The notes under the pieces are model-generated. The model saw only the letters and a list, made by a program, of their open reading frames with translations, made no database searches and was not told where the DNA came from. Positions 35,312 to 43,591 of a DNA stretch of 64,000 nt are shown piece after piece; position 1 is the first letter of the stretch, and each line of letters opens with the position of its first letter. Where the stretch lies: the NCBI RefSeq assembly GCF_007556815.1, contig NZ_CP041745.1:4331001-4395000 (forward strand), in the 5' to 3' direction. Made by a program: the position numbers and the translations under genes. The stretch is from Paraburkholderia megapolitana. Lineage in GTDB: Bacteria > Pseudomonadota > Gammaproteobacteria > Burkholderiales > Burkholderiaceae.

Positions 35312-36238
35312 TTATTGCGCTGGCCACGGGAACGATATCGCGCAGTTCGGAGCGTGTGCGGTGCTCGGACTCAGCGCGTTCTTGACCAGTTGAATTGCGA
35401 CGTTGTCGTAGGAGAGATCGGCGTGGTCTACAGCGTCCAACGGGCAGGACGATTGCACGTATTCGTTGGTTACGCCCGGCTCATTGATGAAAGACGAGCC
35501 TACCGGAGTCACGACGAATTCGTCTTTGGTTTCAATGATCGTGTAACCGACACCGGCCTGTGCGATCGGGCCGCTGTCGAGTTGCTGGATCATCGCGGAG
35601 CCATTTTCTTGATCCGCGCAGGCCGGACAGGCGGCACCTACAAGCTGATTGGCTCCCGGAAAGACAGAGGCGAGCAGGGTAAGCCCATCCAGGGTCGTGC
35701 CATGCGTAGTCGGCGACAAACCAACGAGGTTGTGGATATACGGAGCGCCGCCGATCACCTTCGCATAATATTCGGCCAGCATACCGCCCTGCGAGTGGCC
35801 AACCAGATCGACCTTGGTAGCCCCGGTTTCGCTTAACACCTGCTGTACGTAACTGGCGAGTACCGATGCCGACGAAATCGCCGAGCCGGTTGCCTGGATA
35901 AGACTGTTAGGACTGGCGCCACCGTAATTGAAGGTATAAACGCAATAGCCGGCGTTGGCCAGATCCGGCGCCAGCGCGCCGAAGTCATCCTCCATCACAG
36001 AGAAGGTGCCGTTTACCAGAACCACTGGATACGGATGCTGCTTAAGACTGCATGACTGCAGGTTGGCGCCGGGAGGCGCCGCGGCCGGATTCGGAAGTGC
36101 GTTGACAATGCCCACGGCAATGTTAGGTGCCACGGAGTAGGTGCTGGCGAAAGTTGGAGTTGCTACAAGTGCGGTAACCAGGGCGGCTATTGAAGGCAGG
36201 TTGAACAGACGGGATAAGCGGAATGAATATTCACTCAT
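35312..36238 (-). CDS. Secreted lipase/esterase (alpha/beta hydrolase)
   Basis: A 308-residue precursor. The signal peptide is at residues 1-31 (LPSIAALVTALVATPTFA), then a catalytic domain with the oxyanion strand YPVVLVNGTFS and nucleophile Ser149 in VGHSQGGMLAEYY. The late DEFVVTP and VDHADLSYD supply acid and histidine candidates. Four to six cysteines suggest disulfides outside the cell. It resembles the triacylglycerol lipase class seen in Streptomyces and Burkholderia. GGAG lies before ATG 36238. It is divergent from the AraC gene at 36417, a likely regulator. Confidence 0.88.
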   Translation of the reverse strand: MSEYSFRLSRLFNLPSIAALVTALVATPTFASTYSVAPNIAVGIVNALPNPAAAPPGANLQSCSLKQHPYPVVLVNGTFSVMEDDFGALAPDLANAGYCVYTFNYGGASPNSLIQATGSAISSASVLASYVQQVLSETGATKVDLVGHSQGGMLAEYYAKVIGGAPYIHNLVGLSPTTHGTTLDGLTLLASVFPGANQLVGAACPACADQENGSAMIQQLDSGPIAQAGVGYTIIETKDEFVVTPVGSSFINEPGVTNEYVQSSCPLDAVDHADLSYDNVAIQLVKNALSPSTAHAPNCAISFPWPAQ

Positions 36239-36416
36239 GTTCGTATCTCCAATGTTGTGTTTGTGTAAGCCTCATCGTCGATCGCCACTGCGTTTGCTTC
36301 GAGAACGGGTCGACCTGCAACGAAGACTCTTCCCGCTAGACTGCTGCTGTCTTGACAGCGTTTGCCGTGCCATTGTGAAATTGCGCCACGAAGATCTATC
36401 GATGTCAGGGAGATCT

Positions 36417-37448
36417 ATGGCCGTTATCGACAGGAAGATGGCAGGCACGGTTGCAGGACAATATGTCAGCCTGCTGCTGGACTATCTGCGTTCGCGCGGT
36501 CATTCTCCCGAGGCACTTTTCGGGGCTACGCTGATAGCTGCGATTGAATCCGTAGACGTGCCGTTGCGGCTAACGACGGAGGAGTATTTCGACATCCTCG
36601 AGCGGGCGGTGGTCGTCACCGGCGATCCCGACCTTGGCTTCAACGCAGGCATTCTTATCGCGCCACGACACCTTGGTGTTGTCGGCTATGTGGTGATGTG
36701 CTGTACCAACCTCGGCAGCGCGCTCGCGGAATACGATCGCTACGTGCGATTGGTACATGGTATTGGTCGGCCGCTGCTGGTACGGCATGGTGATCGCGTT
36801 GAAATGCCGCTGGACTGGTCGGGTACATCCGCGCCACCGCCTGCGTTGGCGCAGTTGATCATGACAACTCGGGTGCGTATGAGCCGCCTGCTGATCGGTC
36901 GGGAGACTGCGCCCGTCGATGTCGATTTTCAGTTTGCGACGCCGCAGGATCCCGATGCTTATCAGCGGTTCTTCGGCGGTCGGGTCAACTTTGCAGCGGC
37001 GCAGACCAAGTTGATGTTTCCTGCTAGTTATCTGGAAGCACCCGTGATCATGGCCAGCGCGGAGATGGCTCGTGTCATCGGTGCGCGGGCGGAGGCGCAG
37101 ATAAGACAGTTGACTGATGATGAGCCGGAGTTCATGCGTCAGCTCAAGGCCATGTTGAGCCAGGGACTTGCTATGGGCGGGATCGGTGCGGTCGACGTCG
37201 CGCAACGTATGGGGATTTCCTCGCGTACGCTTCATCGACGTCTGTCCGAATGTGCGTATGTGTTCCGCGATGTGCTGGACGATGTGCGTCGCGAACGTGC
37301 TGAATCTTATCTGGCGTTGTCGCAACATTCGCTGGCCGAGGTTGCTTTTATGCTTGGTTATACCGAGCAAAGTGCTTTTCAGCATGCGTTCAAGCGTTGG
37401 ACTGGGATCACGCCGCAGCGGTATCGTGTGGGGGCGATGTCGACGTAG
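36417..37448 (+). CDS. AraC-family regulator with arabinose-binding-type sensor domain
   Basis: A 343-residue paralogue of the regulator at 29303: sensor motif FNAGILIAPRHLGVVGYVVMC and C-terminal helix-turn-helices VDVAQRMGISSRTLHRRLSECAYVFRDV and LAEVAFMLGYTEQSAFQHAFKRWTG. ATG 36417 has AGGGAG just before it; the frame is open further upstream over the lipase promoter but is not coding. It is divergent from a secreted lipase gene (178-nt gap). The last codon lies only 15 nt before a tRNA-Arg att remnant, so it marks the left border of the layered island. Confidence 0.9.
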   Translation: MAVIDRKMAGTVAGQYVSLLLDYLRSRGHSPEALFGATLIAAIESVDVPLRLTTEEYFDILERAVVVTGDPDLGFNAGILIAPRHLGVVGYVVMCCTNLGSALAEYDRYVRLVHGIGRPLLVRHGDRVEMPLDWSGTSAPPPALAQLIMTTRVRMSRLLIGRETAPVDVDFQFATPQDPDAYQRFFGGRVNFAAAQTKLMFPASYLEAPVIMASAEMARVIGARAEAQIRQLTDDEPEFMRQLKAMLSQGLAMGGIGAVDVAQRMGISSRTLHRRLSECAYVFRDVLDDVRRERAESYLALSQHSLAEVAFMLGYTEQSAFQHAFKRWTGITPQRYRVGAMST

Positions 37449-37463
37449 GGGGTTGGGGGGGGT

Positions 37464-37481
37464 TGGTGCGCTCGGCTGGGC
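37464..37481. repeat. Old 18-nt remnant of the tRNA-Arg 3' end
   Basis: TTGGTGCGCTCGGCTGGG matches the plus-strand image of the tRNA-Arg 3' end (44131-44148) at 17 of 18 positions. It lies at the left border of the variable region and looks like the att trace of an earlier insertion. Confidence 0.6.
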
Positions 37482-37501
37482 AACATCACATCAACTTATC
37501 T

Positions 37502-38089
37502 TCAGTAGACGACCCAGGCATCCTGCCAGTTAGTGCGCCGTCCAGGTTCGTATGTCCATGCTGCCTGGCCGCAGCAACCGGATTGCGGGAATGGCTTGCA
37601 GCGATACAACGTACCCGCATCGCTGACGATTTCACCGCCGTTGTATTTCGTACCCTCGCGATACGGTGGATACGTACTCGATGCTCGCACAACTACCGTC
37701 TGACTCGCCGTCGTCGTTGCTTTCCCGTGGGACACCTTGACGGTGAATACCAGCGAGGTATCGGCGGTGACCTTCGGTAGACGTGCCGTCAGATGTTCCT
37801 CGTGCGCCTCCGCGGTGACGCTTGCGGGATAGCTCCATGCATAGGTCAATGCGTCGCCGTCGGGATCGGAGGATCCGGGTGCGCTCAGCGAAATTGAATC
37901 GCCACTTGTTGCGCTCGTGGGTCTGGGCAACATGGCAACTGGTGGTGGGTTTGCTTCGGCGGAAGCGCGGTTGCTCAAGTCCACGCTGTCAGACAGTGTC
38001 ACACCACGTGCGTTAGCGAGGGCTGGCGCGAACGAGTATTGCCAGTCGATCCAAGGAATGTCCAATCGGTCGAGTTTTCGCGGGGTCAT
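37502..38089 (-). pseudogene. C-terminal fragment of a chitin-binding secreted protein
   Basis: A 195-residue frame without signal peptide. Residues about 45-135 form a PKD-like beta domain (SDPDGDALTYAWSYP, VVVRAS). The last 55 residues are a carbohydrate-binding module of the chitin-binding type (KYNGGEIVSDAGTLYRCKPF, AAWTYEPG, WQDAW). Whole proteins of this kind are chitinases or AA10 monooxygenases with an N-terminal catalytic domain, which is missing here. The frame begins 52 nt from the divergent toxin gene, so the front part was probably removed when the island was rearranged. Whether the stump is expressed is unknown. Confidence 0.65.
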
Positions 38090-38108
38090 GGATAGGCTAA
38101 TATTTTCC

Positions 38109-38136
38109 TTGTTAATGCTTATATTATGCTTATAAT
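38109..38136 (+). promoter_or_regulatory. Toxin-antitoxin promoter with overlapping direct repeat
   Basis: TTGTTA (38109-38114) and TATAAT (38131-38136) are 16 nt apart. ATGCTTATA is repeated at 38115 and 38126, one helical turn apart, overlapping the spacer and the -10. The GTG start is only 6 nt past the -10, so the mRNA may be leaderless. Confidence 0.75.
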
Positions 38137-38141
38137 TTCAC

Positions 38142-38396
38142 GTGAACTCGATTGGCTGGACGCCGAAAGCTGCAAAGCAGTTACGCAAGCTCGACCGGCA
38201 GCATCAGGTTGCAATCCGCGACCGAGTAAACACCCTGACCACGATGCCCGATTGTCAGAACGTAAAGGCGCTGACGAGCCATAACTACGGATATCGCCTC
38301 AGAGTCGGCGACTACCGGGTTTTGTTTAACTGGGACGGCGAGATTCGAGTCGTCGAAATCGAAGAAGTAAGGAAGCGCGATGAACGCACGTACTAA
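38142..38396 (+). CDS. RelE/ParE-family toxin
   Basis: An 84-residue RelE-fold protein: WTPKAAKQLRKLDRQHQVAIRDRV, then NVKALTSHNYGYRLRVGDYRVLFNWDGEIRVVEIEEVRKRDERTY, with the conserved YRLRVGDYRVLF core and basic and tyrosine residues used by mRNA-cleaving RelE toxins. It starts at GTG 38142 and overlaps the antitoxin gene by 17 nt. Toxin-first order with an XRE antitoxin follows the HigBA-like plan. Confidence 0.9.
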   Translation: MNSIGWTPKAAKQLRKLDRQHQVAIRDRVNTLTTMPDCQNVKALTSHNYGYRLRVGDYRVLFNWDGEIRVVEIEEVRKRDERTY

Positions 38397-38706
38397 CATT
38401 CAGGTCATCAACGGAGCCGACGGTAAGCCAGCTTTTGTTGTGATTCCCTACGCGGAATACGTCGCCGAACATGGTGTCGAGCGCGATCTGATCCCGCACG
38501 CTGTTGTTAGCCGTACGGTCGACGGTGCTGCGCCGGTTCGTGCATGGCGCGAACACCTCGGCCTTACACAAGGGGAAGTCGCTGGGCGCCTCGGTATTTC
38601 GCAATCGGCTTATGCGCAGCAGGAGGCTAATCCGCGCTTGCGGAAACAGTCGCGTGCGAAGATCGCGATGGCGCTTGGTATTGCTGATGCGCAGCTCGAC
38701 TTTTGA
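38380..38706 (+). CDS. XRE-family antitoxin
   Basis: A 108-residue protein. The N-terminal part (1-50) probably wraps the toxin. The C-terminal helix-turn-helix (about 52-100) reads VRAWREHLGLTQGEVAGRLG, ISQSAYAQQEAN. AAGGAAG before ATG 38380 lies inside the toxin gene, so translation is coupled. It most likely binds the direct repeat at 38115-38134 to repress the pair. Confidence 0.9.
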   Translation: MNARTNIQVINGADGKPAFVVIPYAEYVAEHGVERDLIPHAVVSRTVDGAAPVRAWREHLGLTQGEVAGRLGISQSAYAQQEANPRLRKQSRAKIAMALGIADAQLDF

Positions 38707-38812
38707 GACTGGGAAAAGTAACGACTACGCCTAGCCGCAGCCATGTAGGTGCAATTTAGGTGTAGTTGGGAGGAAGTGGGAGCGGGTGGATTTACCGAAA
38801 CCCTTGTCAGGC

Positions 38813-38872
38813 TTGGTGCGCCCGGCTGGGATCGAACCAGCAACCCCTGCCTTTGGAGAGCAGTACTCTATC
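38813..38872. repeat. 60-nt copy of the tRNA-Arg 3' part (att site)
   Basis: Matches 44131-44190 at 58 of 60 positions (differences at 38854 and 38859). It covers the CCA end, T arm, variable region and anticodon arm of the tRNA on the minus strand but lacks the D arm and acceptor 5' strand, so it is not a functional tRNA. This is the left direct repeat of an element inserted at the tRNA 3' end. Confidence 0.88.
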
Positions 38873-38988
38873 TTTTCTCCACTTCGCATCTTCAATAGGG
38901 TGACGGCTTTCGTCTCACGCCTTTCAAGCAATCGATGTCTTCAACGGTTCTGTCCAGTAGCCGGCTAGGACGCGACTCCCGCTCTACA

Positions 38989-39603
38989 TTAACTCGTTGG
39001 CCAGACGTTCTTGAAGTCCATTTTTACTCGGATCGCTGTCTTAAAGTCCATGATCGCTCGAGCAGCGTCTACTTTGCCCCACCAGGCGTCCACAACGTAG
39101 GTGTTCACTCGGTCCCAGTAGCGGTAGGCGTTGTTCCCGATTTTCTGCTGGGCGTTCACCGGGGCCAGCACGCAAATCAACCCAAGGCCTGTAATCGCGC
39201 TCTGCGGCAGAGTCATCGACTGGTTTTTTATGTCGACTGCAAAGATTTGGTGGCCATCGGCAATCTGGACAGTCACGTCGAACCCATCCGGCAGTTCGTC
39301 CCCGTGAGCCAAACTGCAACGAAACTTCTCGTACACGATATCGGCGAATGTGACACCTATCTTGCCTTTGGAGTCTTTGAACGGGAACAATGTCTCCACC
39401 AAGTTGATGCCGCCGAACATCAGTTCAACGATATCTATATTGTCGTTGATGAACTTACGAAAGCGCAGTCCGACTTGGTTGGTGTACAAGTAAGTCTTTT
39501 TGGCCGTACCGTCGATAGCCAAACACGCGTACAGCATCGCTTGATCCATATCCTGCTTGTCGAGCGCATCGAGCGAGTGTTTTATGTGGTCGGAGGTCTT
39601 CAT
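38989..39603 (-). CDS. Island protein with HEPN-like RxxxxH motif
   Basis: A 204-residue protein not recognised as a named family. It is mostly helical at the start (IKHSLDALDKQDMDQAMLYACLAIDGTAKK), and the motif FRCSLAHGDELP contains Arg-x4-His, the catalytic pattern of HEPN ribonucleases. This fits, but does not prove, a HEPN-type RNase. A second part, from about residue 105, is alpha/beta. It is the first gene inside the left repeat, 35 nt downstream of another minus-strand gene. Confidence 0.55.
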   Translation of the reverse strand: MKTSDHIKHSLDALDKQDMDQAMLYACLAIDGTAKKTYLYTNQVGLRFRKFINDNIDIVELMFGGINLVETLFPFKDSKGKIGVTFADIVYEKFRCSLAHGDELPDGFDVTVQIADGHQIFAVDIKNQSMTLPQSAITGLGLICVLAPVNAQQKIGNNAYRYWDRVNTYVVDAWWGKVDAARAIMDFKTAIRVKMDFKNVWPTS

Positions 39604-39638
39604 GATTACCGTATGTTTACTCCCGGGTCGCCGCGCAC

Positions 39639-40154
39639 CTATGCTGGATTGGGGCCGCTAGCTGGGCGCATCTGCGCGGACGTCATCGCTACTACCTCTT
39701 GGTGCCGTTGGCGTCGCGCCTCATCATCTGCCGCAAGCTCTTCACGATATTTCTCGATCAGCGTAAACAGGCTGGCCTTTATCTTATGAGCGGCCACTAT
39801 CTCCGACTCCAACTGTTTTGGGGAACGGGTGATGAAGTCACTACTTTCGCTCTGAAGGGCTGCGGCTATCTCCTCCAGCCTCGCGAGGTCCGCCGCTATG
39901 CTCTGTTCCCACGCCACCATATTTCCCGATCTGCCAAGACCTCTCATAGCCAGCACACGAGGCCTAGAGTTAGCCGCAACTTCAATCAAGGCTCGAAGAG
40001 TCGAAAGCGCTTCGTGCGCGTCGCCTAGTCCCTTCCGGAGTTCTAACCGCAAGTCTAGTTTCTTGATCTGGTTGCTTCGCACATACGCTGCGATAGCAAT
40101 GGAGGTGCCCATTAGCCCCGTCAATATTCCTATGTAAGCAGGCAGGTCCGCCAT
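39639..40154 (-). CDS. Membrane-anchored coiled-coil protein, unknown
   Basis: A 171-residue protein. An N-terminal hydrophobic segment (IGILTGLMGTSIAIAAYV, about 8-25) is followed by long charged helices with coiled-coil character (LEEIAAALQSESSDF, LIEKYREELAADDEARRQRH). A single-pass protein with a cytoplasmic helical tail is likely. It was not recognised. It lies 35 nt upstream of the HEPN-like gene in the same direction, so the two may be cotranscribed. Confidence 0.5.
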   Translation of the reverse strand: MADLPAYIGILTGLMGTSIAIAAYVRSNQIKKLDLRLELRKGLGDAHEALSTLRALIEVAANSRPRVLAMRGLGRSGNMVAWEQSIAADLARLEEIAAALQSESSDFITRSPKQLESEIVAAHKIKASLFTLIEKYREELAADDEARRQRHQEVVAMTSAQMRPASGPNPA

Positions 40155-40519
40155 AACGGATTCCCCTTTGGGGTTTGATATCCGTAATGTGCCAGCAATT
40201 TTCCGTTTTGCGGCTAAGTGATTGAGCTCGGTCGAGACGTTGGGTGATACTTGGAGGAACGAAGGGCGAAACGCCGACCGCCATACAGGCTGCGTTTCGG
40301 CCGCATCTAGACTCTCGACCTATACGTCCAGCGACCTCTCCCCCACGCCCAGAGAGTTCGCCAATTGTGAATCTGCCGTTTGACCTGACACAAAGCAACG
40401 CCTTTGGTCTGCGGAACAGCGAAGCACTATACTGTCTCCGGACGAGTGCATCTATTGAGAATTGTTTCTATAAATGTCAAAACCATAAGTTGGAAATCCG
40501 AATTAACCGGGGCACGAAA
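40155..40519. other. Intergenic region within the island
   Basis: A 365-nt divergent gap. An open plus-strand frame from 40244 runs into the next gene but its first 92 codons have no ribosome site and no protein-like composition. Presumably promoters for both neighbours; no clear motif was recognised. Confidence 0.4.
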
Positions 40520-40996
40520 ATGCAAGAAATTCAGGAAGAGAAATATTTTAGAATCTACGCATGGTCATATTTTTCCCTTCATGCGACACAGCGGTTACAA
40601 GCGTTTCAGTTTTTCATCACATTGATCACAGCACTTATTGCCGGGTTTGCGGCAATTGCAAAATCAGATATTTATCGCTGGTTATCCATAATAGGATTTC
40701 TCATCTCCTTTCTTAGTTTTATATTTTGGAAACTCGAATGTCGAACAAAGGAACTCGTAAAAAATGGCGAAGAAGCCCTAAAATATCTGGATCGCTTGCA
40801 TCCTTTGAACGAAATTGATAATAATTTAAATTATCTGCGAATTTTTGAACGAGATGAAAAAATAACGAAATCCCGGGAAAAATTTCCACTTTGGAGCGGG
40901 CATTTCAGTTATTCCAGATGTTTTAATTTTGTTTTTATCTGTTTTGGGATTGCTGGTTTGGTCGGTGGTATCGCTTGTCTACTCTTCGGGAAATAA
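40520..40996 (+). CDS. Three-segment membrane protein, unknown
   Basis: A 158-residue protein, strikingly A+T-rich. Two adjacent hydrophobic segments (ITLITALIAGFAAIA, about 28-44; WLSIIGFLISFLSFIFW, about 52-68), a soluble charged middle (about 70-125), and a third segment near the C-terminus (FVFICFGIAGLVGGIACLLFG). The pair of helices plus cytoplasmic domain is reminiscent of SLATT-type or RipA-type membrane proteins linked to defence or membrane permeabilisation, but no motif settles it. It is the only plus-strand gene in the island. Confidence 0.5.
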   Translation: MQEIQEEKYFRIYAWSYFSLHATQRLQAFQFFITLITALIAGFAAIAKSDIYRWLSIIGFLISFLSFIFWKLECRTKELVKNGEEALKYLDRLHPLNEIDNNLNYLRIFERDEKITKSREKFPLWSGHFSYSRCFNFVFICFGIAGLVGGIACLLFGK

Positions 40997-41046
40997 TTGT
41001 CGGTACGCCCAACTCGCACAACCTCGGGTCATAAATCCAATATAGC

Positions 41047-41676
41047 TCACTGGGCTAGATATTTGAATTTGGTCATTCCAGCTTTCATCGCCAACTCCAA
41101 GTCAAACCCAGCGTCATCGTCTGACCTAAGTTTGGGAGCCCACAGATCGTTAAGCGCTTTCAGGTACGCAATAGAACCCCTTACAGTAATTTCAAGGAAC
41201 CCGAGGAAGCGTTCACAGTCGGGAGGATAAAGAAGATCCGTCTCACTGTCGAAAAATTTGTGCTTTCCCGCCTCGTCCAGGTATGTGTTGATCGCGGTCT
41301 CAAGTAACCACAGGTTCACTAAGATTGCGTATTTTGGCTCACCCAGACGTCCCGCAATTTGACGCAATGCCGGTTGCCATTCAATAGCCTTTCCTACCAA
41401 ATCTGAATGAATATGGCCAACAAACTTGTTTCGAAGATACTTCGCGAACTCCAAGTTCTTATAAAGCGGCTTGATGACCGCTGATGGTCCACGGTGAAGC
41501 TTATAGGTGGAACGAAGTTTTAGTTCGAAGTCAGCGACGTTAGCGAGAGCGATCAGCGCCGCCTTTAGATGAACACAGCCCTCAACATCCCGAATTCCCG
41601 TCGCCGTAAAGTGCGAATCTACAGTAACAAGGTCCGCCCAATGAACACCTACTTGAATGAGCTGAGCAAGGTTCAT
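41047..41676 (-). CDS. Island protein with RNKxxxH-type motif, unknown
   Basis: A 209-residue helical protein. FAKYLRNKFVGHIHSDL resembles the Arg-Asn-Lys...His signature found in AbiU2-like/HEPN families, although the spacing is one residue longer than the plain RxxxxH. The start is MNLAQLIQVGVHWADLVTVD. No signal peptide or membrane segment. It could be an RNA-acting protein; this is inference from the motif only. Confidence 0.5.
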   Translation of the reverse strand: MNLAQLIQVGVHWADLVTVDSHFTATGIRDVEGCVHLKAALIALANVADFELKLRSTYKLHRGPSAVIKPLYKNLEFAKYLRNKFVGHIHSDLVGKAIEWQPALRQIAGRLGEPKYAILVNLWLLETAINTYLDEAGKHKFFDSETDLLYPPDCERFLGFLEITVRGSIAYLKALNDLWAPKLRSDDDAGFDLELAMKAGMTKFKYLAQ

Positions 41677-41773
41677 AGTGAGGTCTCACGGATCAAATGT
41701 TCGTGCTAGAACGAATGCGGTAGGGTGCGTTAGGGGCCTCAATTAACTCACAGACCATCCATAGCACCGCAGC

Positions 41774-42247
41774 CTAACAATCACAATAGACTATAGCTTG
41801 CCCAGTCCATTGGGCCGCCTGGGGATTGGGATCAGGAAAATACTTTGCCGCCTTCGCGAGCGCCTTCGTAAGAGCCCGCATCCGAATCAATTCTTCAGGA
41901 GGTAATGGTTCCCCCGGTTTCACAACAAATCCGAGCTTAATATCACCGTGTCCATCGAAGATGTGTCGGCTATCTACCACGTCGGCACCCGCCTCTCGAA
42001 TACTCCCAGCGCTCAACGCAGCAAGCCCACGATATATTTTTCCCTTCGCAGTGTCCTCTAAGGCGAGCGCACGTTCCCTACATGCATCACTACCCATGTA
42101 GTCGTGCCGCATCACCGAAACCTCGTCGGTATCTGGCGTCGGGTCAAAAGCCTCCGGTTTTACCTTACCCTTGCTTGATACGTGATAAGGCGAACACATG
42201 CCACGGACGATAGTTTCTGAGTCATCGATTTCAAGCGGCAGATCCAT
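41774..42247 (-). CDS. Third gene of the TIGR04255 operon, unknown
   Basis: A 157-residue soluble protein: IVRGMCSPYHVSSKGKVKPE, then DEVSVMRHDYMGSDACRERA, GLAALSAGSIREAGADVVDS, RHIFDGHGDIKLGFV and PEELIRMRALTKALAKAAKYF. No known family name, but the conserved-looking cysteine and His-rich segments suggest a real fold. It overlaps the gene before it by 17 nt, so translation is coupled. Together with the two upstream genes it forms a compact operon. Confidence 0.6.
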   Translation of the reverse strand: MDLPLEIDDSETIVRGMCSPYHVSSKGKVKPEAFDPTPDTDEVSVMRHDYMGSDACRERALALEDTAKGKIYRGLAALSAGSIREAGADVVDSRHIFDGHGDIKLGFVVKPGEPLPPEELIRMRALTKALAKAAKYFPDPNPQAAQWTGQAIVYCDC

Positions 42248-42782
42248 AGATCAATTCTGGATTTATTTTTATATCAGAAATTGTATATCCAGCGGCATCA
42301 AACGGCAGCCGGATCTGAAGTAGTGGAATCAGGTGCTCCGCTGAAATCTCGACGGCCGCGCCCTGGAAGAGCGCAGGCTCGAAGTTCCCGATCTTGAGAT
42401 ACCCCGAGAACGTTGTATTCCCTATCTCAATGTACGCCTCTGCATCCTCCAAGTCCCACGACAAACCAATCGTTCCCCCTGACTTCGGTGATATATCCGG
42501 CACAGGCAAATTTGCTACCGAGAACCGAGCACAAGCAAGCCGAGCCGCACCGATAGCCTCGCTACCGATTCCGAGACCTCCATATCCATCCCAGCCATCT
42601 TCCAACGACTCTAACCGGTCAATTTCCTCCACGCATTGCTCCCAAGCCTCCGAGAGACTCGCTTGCGCGTCAGACAGGTAACCACGAGCCGCGTAACCCC
42701 GCGTCGAGGTCTCATATCGCACGTCATCCACGCTTGGAATACCGAACGACTGGAGATACCCTGGCAATTCATAGGTGCTCAT
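42231..42782 (-). CDS. Middle gene of the TIGR04255 operon, unknown
   Basis: A 183-residue protein. A short helical start is followed by the block LESLEDGWDGYGGLGIGSEA and then SPKSGGTIGLSWDLEDAEAY with beta strands. A GWDGYG-type block followed by a helix and a beta sheet is a layout I have seen in unannotated accessory proteins, but no function is known to me. ATG 42782 overlaps the stop of the TIGR04255 gene as ATGA, a sign of coupled translation. Confidence 0.6.
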   Translation of the reverse strand: MSTYELPGYLQSFGIPSVDDVRYETSTRGYAARGYLSDAQASLSEAWEQCVEEIDRLESLEDGWDGYGGLGIGSEAIGAARLACARFSVANLPVPDISPKSGGTIGLSWDLEDAEAYIEIGNTTFSGYLKIGNFEPALFQGAAVEISAEHLIPLLQIRLPFDAAGYTISDIKINPELIYGSAA

Positions 42783-43591
42783 TCAGTATCCTTTGTGGGA
42801 GCTAGCAAATCGACTATGGGCTTTGTCGATTGTACGAACACGTCATGGATCACTTCGCGAGCAGCATCGAACTCAGCCATAACAGCATCCACTGTCGGAT
42901 CAACCGGTTCCTTCGATGCGACGACGTTATCCATGAGGACAGCGCTCTGACCGTTCAACACCGCATCCCCTACGTTCATATTCATCACGCGATTGCCAGA
43001 GATAGGCACGCTTAACAACAACATGGGCTTTATCGCCCGGGATTTGTCGACCCGTGCTTGCAGCGACTCCGGAAGCGAAAAACGAATACCAAGTGTTTCC
43101 ATGAACTCCATAGCGCTTTGACCACGAGTCAAATTGCTGTGAAAGGCGTTCAAATATCTAAGCGACACAGTGACAAATGGCAGCTTGGTGGCATCCTCCG
43201 AGCGGCTCTTAAGAAGTGCCTCCACTCCAAGCTTAACAATCGGCCGAAACGATTCCCATGTCTTGTACGGCGGCGTGATGTTCGCCGAAAAAATCCCTAC
43301 GCCGAGGCTAAACAGGCTTGTCCCCTCGGAAGCATCGGCACGACGAAAGCGGTGCGACGGTTGAAACGGAATGTAAGACACACCGAGCGGAAGAAGTCGC
43401 TCCGTTAGCACATACCCCGCCCCCGCGATGTTGCGACCGAACTGATCCACAAAGGTATCTAACTCTGTGTTGAGATTCGCATGAGCTGTGGCAAACGGTG
43501 GGCTTGCAATCGCAGACAACGGGACAACCGCCGGAGCTCCCCACCGCAGCTCCGCAACTAGCTCGATAAGTGGCGCGTTCTCGAATTTCAT
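42779..43591 (-). CDS. TIGR04255-family protein
   Basis: A 270-residue protein with the family start MKFENAPLIELVAELRW, a central beta region (GTSLFSLGVGIFSANITPPYKTWESF, FVTVSLRYLNAF), and a C-terminal helical segment (DAVMAEFDAAREVIHDVFVQS). TIGR04255 proteins are scattered in accessory islands and have no established activity. It is first of three overlapping genes. The region before it (43592-44131) should contain the promoter. Confidence 0.75.
   Translation of the reverse strand: MKFENAPLIELVAELRWGAPAVVPLSAIASPPFATAHANLNTELDTFVDQFGRNIAGAGYVLTERLLPLGVSYIPFQPSHRFRRADASEGTSLFSLGVGIFSANITPPYKTWESFRPIVKLGVEALLKSRSEDATKLPFVTVSLRYLNAFHSNLTRGQSAMEFMETLGIRFSLPESLQARVDKSRAIKPMLLLSVPISGNRVMNMNVGDAVLNGQSAVLMDNVVASKEPVDPTVDAVMAEFDAAREVIHDVFVQSTKPIVDLLAPTKDTE

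Noticed and set aside
38813..38872. Possible second tRNA-Arg gene
   Set aside because: Only the 3' 60 nt are present; the D arm and acceptor 5' strand are missing, so it is an att copy.
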